A DNA stretch of 64,000 nt from Maratus speciosus (taxonomy: Eukaryota; Arthropoda; Arachnida; Araneae; Salticidae). Positions 59,491-64,000 of this stretch are shown piece by piece (within the stretch, counting starts at the first letter, position 1; the number at the start of each line of letters is the position of its first letter). The notes beneath the pieces are model-generated. The model saw only the letters and a list, made by a program, of their open reading frames with translations, did not search any database and had not been told where the DNA came from. Both the position numbers and the translations under genes were made by a program. The DNA lies in assembly GCA_963932465.1 (NCBI GenBank), contig OZ010790.1:350263087-350327086 (forward strand). The letters are read 5' to 3'.

Positions 59491-62400
59491 AATTTTTGAC
59501 ACATTTAATTACATAATTTACAACTTATGGTGCTATAAATACAAGTAAAACTTTTGTTGCGTCTGTTCTACCCATTTTTAACTTCAGTGCGGATGTTATT
59601 CAGTAAAATAAAAAATATATCAATTTTACTTAAATTTAGGTAATTTATTTCTAGCAATGGGCATTACTGACATTAAAGAAAGCGGATTTGAATATGTCCT
59701 TTCTAATTTCACCTGGAATATGGTTACAATATGAGAAAAGATTAAAAAAATGAAATAGTTATATATTTTATCAATTGAAACTCTACAAATATCCAAACAT
59801 TTTGTACTAAACATAGCTTGACCAAGTCAGTAGCTGGTTTTGAAGATTTGGACGAAATCTATACGTGCGAAGCGAGATAAAATTGCGCAGTTATTAAAAT
59901 TTTACCACTGCCGTTATTGGCACAAAAAGACATCTCATCAGAACATTTGCTAGTTATAAATTGGCCAGACAACCCACAAATCTAATATTTCAGTCATAAA
60001 ACTAAGTGATATCACATAATAAAAAATTCATATCAAATTACTTACTTAAAGTGCCATGCAACTACGATTACTCATAACATATCCAAAGTACTCGGTTTAA
60101 GGTATAGTATGTGAAAACTACTTTGTCACTTGCAGGAATTTATAATGTGTGTATACCTATATGACTGCCTAACAAACACACAACTTTTGTGCCACTGATG
60201 GCAACGTTAGCCTTGGCCCAAAGTGTTGGATATGGGCCCTCTATCATTGAGCGTCACGGCTCCGTAAAAAAGTGTCACGCCGGACACAACGAGGGCGCAA
60301 GAAATTTGTCCGTAAATACAAGAAGTTGCCCATAATCATACCACTAACTTTTCACCAAAAATGCTAGGTAGCATCAAACTGACCACATTTATTCTTTTAA
60401 TGGCCATTAAAATTAATGGATAGCCAGAAGTTCACCCTAGTCGAGCCTTTGGGTTTGCAAGAATTAAATTTAGCCCAAACCTGCCCACAAAAAAATACTT
60501 TTATTGTTTCTTTTAAACTTAAACAAGGCAAAGGCCTGCCATAAAGATTATTTAAGCAAAAATTCAACATTTGTTGTATAAAAAATAAAGTGCAAAAATG
60601 TTTAAACGATAAAGATTTTTTACGTGAAAAACTAATATATTAATAATCGTCAGGTACACTTTGAAAAAAATTATAAATTTACTTATCTTGAATTTTTTTC
60701 AAAAATTTCCAAAATACACTACTTGACATATAATAACAAAACCAAACAACAATACAATTAATTAATTTGTTTATTTCTTCAATTATTCATTTAAAAGATG
60801 TATATGTAATGCGATTTTTAAATAATTGCATTTCATATACATTTTAAAAATAATAATTGAAAAAAAAATAATTAATTGACTATGCAATGCATTGCATTTC
60901 GAAACTCTTCAAAAAACTTAAAGATCAGTAAATTTATAAATTTTTTTTTGAAAAATGTACCTAAATGATTATTAATTTATTATTTATCACGCAAAAATTT
61001 TAATCATTTAAATAAACTTCTAACAAGAATTTTTATAAAACAAATTTTGAATTTACGCCTAAACAATTTATATGATCTTAATATATGCGTTTTAAATTAA
61101 AATACAATGTTTTTGTGAATATATATGTAATGATAAAAAAATTTCGCCCTTTTACCTTAGTACAACTATTCCAAATTCTTAATATCTACCCTTTTATACC
61201 TATCTTTAATGATATCTTAAATATCTTTTGTCTTTTATTTCATGCCTTTAAACCTGCGTATTATTTATCTATTATTTAAAAACCTTAATCCGTTCGTAAC
61301 TTACTTCTTATAAAACCAGCTAAATTACTTTCTTTCATTTTATTCGGAGGGTAAAATATTTTCTTTCGAAAGTTTTTAATATTTTATTCTATTGTGTTCC
61401 ATATATCATATTTCGTTGCAAGCTTCTCGGCAGCATTCTGATTTCGTTATAAAACTAACGCCGAGAGTATTAAGTTCGATCATCGACGTCAGGCGTACTC
61501 AGAGCTAATCGCATCGCTGCCTGTTCTGCTGTCTCGTTCCCCCTCTCTTTGAAGGAATTTGTTCTTTACTTGTAATGTAACCGTTCGCGTCCTTTACTTT
61601 GGAGTTGTTATATCGTTGCATAGGCTGGAAGTCCAGATTTTTTACGTTTTTCTTTTGTTTAATAACAAGCATTCACTTGGTGGTCTGAATTTTAATTTGT
61701 GTAGATTCTAATATCTTTTAATATCGTATAGTTTATTATGAAGTGATACTGCTATTATTCGGCAGCCGATGGGTAGTCTGCTGGAATTGTCATGATATGT
61801 GTCTGCCAAATAAACGACGCTAAGCTTACGATGCCACTAATATTTATTGAACGGGAAATTCTTCCGACGTTTATTGAGTCTGCTTTCTATTTGCCATCAC
61901 GACTGCGTCTAGTTGTTTTCATGAGTGACTGAGGGTTGGCAAAGTTTTTAGCATGGATTTCCATGCTACTTTTACGTAGATATCCAGGAGTGTCGCCAGA
62001 ACTTCACACACACACACACACATATATATATATTACTTTTATTTTATCTAGTTTTTACACTTATTTGTAAACCTGTTACCAGTATATGTTTATTTATTAA
62101 AACAAATAATGATCTGAAACAAAATGAATATTTTTCCACACTGTAAATATTTTTAAATTTTACATTTAGATTTTTCCCTCACAGCTTCAAAAGCTAGGTT
62201 ACGGAAGCGAAAATACCCGCTCTGTAATGTTAATCCTAACGAGGAATTTTTAACATAACATATTTATATGATATGATTATATAAAAAACATATCAAACAC
62301 TCCCAGTAGCTGTTTCATCAACACTCAATAATCGATCATTAACTTCATAAAACTTTAGATGTTACAAGATTAGGATCTATACATTAGAACGTTCACTCCA

Positions 62401-62844
62401 AGCGACGTAGTTTATTTAAACAACTGGAAATATGTAAATTCTTCTCCTCATCGCTGATGTAACGATATATGTACTGCAAGCAACAGAAGCGGAAGGATAC
62501 AGAAAAATGGAAAAAAATGCCAGCAGAGAGATGGGGAGAAATGGGACAAAAAACAAGCTACGATTCGATGGGAAGGGATGACGTCGATAATGAACTCTTT
62601 ATACGGTGTCAGAATTAAAGTGCCATTAAATGCTGGCGGCGGATGGAATTGTGGATATAGAACACCAAAGAACAAATGATATAAAAAATATTCGAAAGAA
62701 AAAGAATTTAGTTTTAGAAGAAAATGAAAAAGAAATTTAATTGGTTTTACATATTTTTTTCTAGAAAAAAAAACAGGCTTTGAAAGCAGGCTTTATATAA
62801 TAACTGGTATATTTACGTGCAAGCACTGGGCGAACATCTCCAAG
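59491..62844. other. Sparse sequence, no confident gene
   Basis: Contains a short higher-GC patch at 60170-60310 (GGCAACGTTAGCCTTGGCCC, CGTCACGGCTCCGT) and a less AT-rich stretch at 61430-61980 with AAATAAACGACGC (a polyadenylation-signal-like word) that might be a promoter, exon or solo LTR. (CA)n/(TA)n runs lie at 62008-62033. None of these could be assigned. Confidence 0.4.
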
Positions 62845-63033
62845 CTATTTGGTTCGCTTCGGGTTAGGCAGAAAGTCGTCCTCGCTGTCATCATTATCAC
62901 ATGGACCCTCAGATACGGGCCAATGGGAACAGCCAGGAACAGGAGATCTCGACCGGACGACTGCGGGACGAGACTCACACGCAACAGGACACTTAGAAGT
63001 ACTACATTGATGTACCGCCACCGCTTCCCACAT
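62845..63033 (-). CDS. Candidate short coding exon, unrecognised
   Basis: 62-codon open frame, MWEAVAVHQCSTSKCPVAC... ending CDNDDSEDDFLPNPKRTK and TAG. Base composition is near 50% GC, unlike the surroundings. The C terminus combines an acidic run with a basic PKRTK, as in many nuclear proteins. Another minus-strand frame overlaps it, so the reading frame is not certain. It could be the last exon of a host gene or of a transposon. I cannot name a family; no splice site was confirmed. Confidence 0.3.
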   Translation of the reverse strand: MWEAVAVHQCSTSKCPVACESRPAVVRSRSPVPGCSHWPVSEGPCDNDDSEDDFLPNPKRTK

Positions 63034-63045
63034 CCAACTTTTATG

Positions 63046-63096
63046 AAACAGTGATGTATAATGCAGGCATTTTGAAATGGTGTAACATCACTGTTT
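63046..63096. repeat. 12-bp inverted repeat with 27-bp spacer
   Basis: AAACAGTGATGT (63046-63057) and ACATCACTGTTT (63085-63096) are perfect inverted copies. TAATGCAGGCATTT inside recurs as CAATGCAGGCATTT at about 63264. It could be a miniature element or a hairpin; no target duplication was seen. Confidence 0.5.
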
Positions 63097-63789
63097 TTTT
63101 ATGCGAGATAAGTTGGTTCTGTATGTTAGAACATCAGTGGGGGTAATGTATGCAAGATTACAAGTTTATTATGCGAAAATAACAGTTTTAATATCTGGCG
63201 TCCAATTTATTTTACGTAATTTCAGATTTATCATCAGCAGGCTCAGTATTGGTTCTGTGTACAATGCAGGCATTTTTAAAGTATAATTTTAAAATTTTTA
63301 CAAGTTAAAATTTGTCAGAACCAATAATTAAATTTAATTCTAAATTTAAATTGTGATTTCTTAATAAATCACAAAGATTATTAAAATTCCTTGAATAATT
63401 AAAAAATATATCAGTCTTTGGTTTCAGACAAAGAGAATCTACTAAAGTATTCGGACAGGTAGTCTTCTGTAGTATCACATATTGATCCAAACTTGACAAA
63501 AGCATGATCGTGTTTGATCAACATTGAATGGAATTCGCTTGTATAGCAGGCTATATCGAAAACTGCTTCTAGAATGACAAAATTTTTATATTTATTAATG
63601 TAAACATTATGGTATTTTCAGGAAAAAGCATACGACGAGTCGCCTCTTCGGTAGCTTCTATGTGCCTGTCTAGCTTTCTGATAGTCTATACTCATAATTT
63701 GATTAGCTCTACATCGATTCCATCTCTAGAAAAATTTTCGTCATCAAATCACAAAACTCGAGTGAATTTAGCTGCTTTGGATGTAGCAT
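63097..63789. other. No gene seen
   Basis: AT-rich with no recognised element; composition becomes more even after about 63600. Confidence 0.45.
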
Positions 63790-63819
63790 TATATACAGGG
63801 TGTTATCAACACACTCAGT
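63790..63819 (+). promoter_or_regulatory. Possible core promoter (TATA box plus initiator)
   Basis: TATATA (63790-63795) lies 27 bp before the A of TCAGT (63815-63819), which matches the arthropod initiator (TCAGT/TCAKTY) and the usual TATA spacing. Sequence beyond this to the window edge is evenly composed, as in an LTR leader or 5' untranslated region. TATA words are common in AT-rich DNA, so this is only suggestive. Confidence 0.3.
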
Positions 63820-64000
63820 CTAACATTACGCAGCCGCTCAGCAGTTTTTATGCAAGCGAATCAAACATACTATCAGCACAGGTTCGATTGCGCCTGACTA
63901 AGCAGAACTACATTCCAGAAACACTCGAAACACGCACACTCAGCGAATTACAAGTGACAGATCAATTTTATCACAGACAAAAACTACGCAACTTTAAATG

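Noticed and set aside
60170..60310. GC-richer patch as a possible host exon
   Set aside because: No open frame with flanking splice signals could be followed; composition alone is not enough.
63884..63902. GGTTCGATT word resembling a tRNA B box
   Set aside because: Flanking bases do not form a T-arm stem, and no A box or acceptor stem is found at the right distance.

Overview
The window is a gene-poor, AT-rich stretch of animal nuclear DNA built almost entirely of transposable elements and their tandem repeats. The mix of elements (Ty3/Gypsy, BEL/Pao, Penelope-like, Tc1/mariner, piggyBac, pogo/Tigger-like, rolling-circle-like) suggests an arthropod; a chelicerate such as a spider is a guess, not a result. 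I found no confident host gene, tRNA or rRNA. Coding stretches are decayed transposon or retroelement proteins, plus a few short open frames I cannot name.

Layout. 0.4-8 kb: a family with a GTCTG-type leader and two large ~146-bp tandem arrays. 8.8-9.1 kb: a GTGAC/GTCAC-rich palindromic patch around a 47-nt T tract. 10.4-11.7 kb: a rolling-circle-like (Helitron/Helentron-type) non-autonomous element with 145-bp internal repeats; a second copy lies inverted at 41.5-42.6 kb and a third, truncated, at 58.3-59.3 kb. 12.8-15.0 kb: an element with 13-bp terminal inverted repeats and ~327-bp internal repeats. 15.0-16.6 kb: a Tc1 element with broken DD34E transposase. 17.0-21.0 kb: a piggyBac element (TTAA target duplications, decayed transposase on the minus strand, about eight ~191-bp repeats next to one end) interrupted by a Tigger-like element. 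21-25.7 kb: AT-rich DNA with no recognised feature. 25.7-27.7 kb: piggyBac-like remnants and fold-back elements. 30.1 kb and 32.2-34.1 kb: Penelope-like fragments. 35.2-41.2 kb: a decayed BEL/Pao element with another DNA transposon inside its 3' LTR. 44.4 kb: a fold-back element. 45.6-50.9 kb: a Ty3/Gypsy element on the minus strand with both LTRs and a 5-bp target duplication. 51.9-53.9 kb: an element with ~600-bp inverted arms and two TTAA-flanked miniature elements inside. 54-58 kb: more miniature elements. 59.3-64 kb: sparse sequence with a possible short coding exon and a possible core promoter near the right edge.

The strongest unusual signal is that unrelated elements here carry internal tandem arrays in which each unit holds one short candidate protein-binding site: an AGGTGGCGC core (CTCF-like) every 145 bp in the rolling-circle-like family, a CCGCCATTTT hairpin (YY1/Pho-like) every ~327 bp in the 12.8-15.0 kb element, and a GGTACCCGGGTACC palindrome every ~191 bp in the piggyBac element. 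The first rolling-circle copy can also be compared with a related site in the same window (28.7 kb) that lacks the insertion.
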